NCBI GenBank assembly: GCA_945883455.1
Contig: CAMCXJ010000135.1
Location: 1-5,553, forward strand
Direction: 5' to 3'
Length of the DNA: 5,553 nt
From: Prosthecobacter debontii
GTDB lineage: Bacteria > Verrucomicrobiota > Verrucomicrobiia > Verrucomicrobiales > Akkermansiaceae
The translations under genes were made by a program, and so were the position numbers. Under the pieces are notes generated by a model. That model did not search any database and was not told the origin of the DNA. It saw nothing but the letters and a program-made list of their open reading frames with translations. Position 1 is the stretch's first letter. Each line of letters starts with the position of its first letter. Positions 5,262-5,553 of the stretch are shown here, one piece after another.

Positions 5262-5553
5262 TCAAATTGTTTCGTCATCGGGAGAAGCTGATGCATCATT
5301 TTTCTCCAGTTTCCTGATTTTAGAGCGGATCCATGATGGGTTCTTCCTGCAGTCGATCACCGCCTCCACCCAAATTTCATATTCCCGGACGGAATAGAAG
5401 ATGGCGTAGGGAAACTTTTTAGAGATAGCCCTATGGAAATCTCCGAAAGGTTGACGGTGGATTCCGTAAGTTGTCGCCAGACCTTCGATGTCGGAATAGA
5501 GATTGTTGAGAAAATAACGTCCTGCACCTGGCTCCTGATCTTCATAGAAATGA
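5262..5553 (-). CDS. ParE/RelE-family toxin, start outside window
   Basis: The minus-strand frame is open from the right edge to TGA at 5264-5262, giving 96 visible residues and lacking only an estimated 15-20 at the N-terminus, including the start codon. The family pattern is clear: FYEDQEPGAGRYFLNNLYSD (visible 2-21), the core KKFPYAIFYSV (45-55) and the final strand with VEAVIDCRKNPSW (62-74). ParE/RelE toxins act on DNA gyrase or on ribosome-bound mRNA and are neutralised by a partner usually encoded just upstream, which here would lie outside the window. A charged tail (KLEKNDASASPDDETI) extends past the usual end. The region is A+T-richer than its neighbours (28 and 25 G+C in the 60-base rows 5401-5460 and 5461-5520), which suggests horizontal acquisition. 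Whether toxin and antitoxin are functional is unknown. Confidence 0.85.
   Translation of the reverse strand, partial: HFYEDQEPGAGRYFLNNLYSDIEGLATTYGIHRQPFGDFHRAISKKFPYAIFYSVREYEIWVEAVIDCRKNPSWIRSKIRKLEKNDASASPDDETI

Noticed and set aside
5206..5265. Extended ferredoxin start at a TTG codon
   Set aside because: The extra 20 residues are unlike ferredoxin and the start would overlap the toxin stop; the ATG at 5205 gives the normal family length.
5357..5545. Minus-strand open frame of 62 codons with an ATG
   Set aside because: It overlaps in another frame the ParE/RelE-type reading, which has clear family motifs and merely lacks its start in this window.

Overview
The window is compact, high-G+C bacterial DNA with two convergent gene clusters. 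The gene families (an OprO/P-like porin next to a TPR protein, a HAD-Nudix fusion, a DUF721 protein), the absence of clear Shine-Dalgarno sequences and the heptad-type intergenic repeat suggest a Gram-negative member of the Verrucomicrobiota/PVC group. That assignment is an inference from family resemblance. The porin with its signal peptide makes an outer membrane certain enough.

Left half, plus strand (1-2859): the 3' part of a tetratricopeptide-repeat protein, coupled by a 4-base ATGA overlap to an outer-membrane porin, followed 34 bases later by a small exported protein of unknown function. This looks like one envelope or transport operon whose promoter lies left of the window.

Middle (2860-3018): the convergent junction holds two 28-base elements in inverted orientation. 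Each is a perfect 11-bp palindrome preceded by GTAG on its outer side. They differ at only two positions, and those two positions pair with each other in the stem. This is the architecture of a REP doublet (REPIN/BIME). The right-hand copy supplies the stop codon of folB.

Right half, minus strand (5553-3014, read right to left): a ParE/RelE-type toxin cut by the window edge, a single-cluster [4Fe-4S] ferredoxin, a DUF721/DciA-like protein (TAATG overlap with the ferredoxin), a 172-base spacer with a five-unit heptamer repeat, a HAD-phosphatase/Nudix fusion, and dihydroneopterin aldolase (folB, ATGA overlap with the fusion). The fusion carries the two chemistries, pyrophosphohydrolase and phosphomonoesterase, needed to turn dihydroneopterin triphosphate into the FolB substrate. 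A dedicated bifunctional enzyme for this poorly assigned stretch of folate synthesis is the most interesting hypothesis here. Its main weakness is a Ser in place of the second motif I Asp of the HAD domain.
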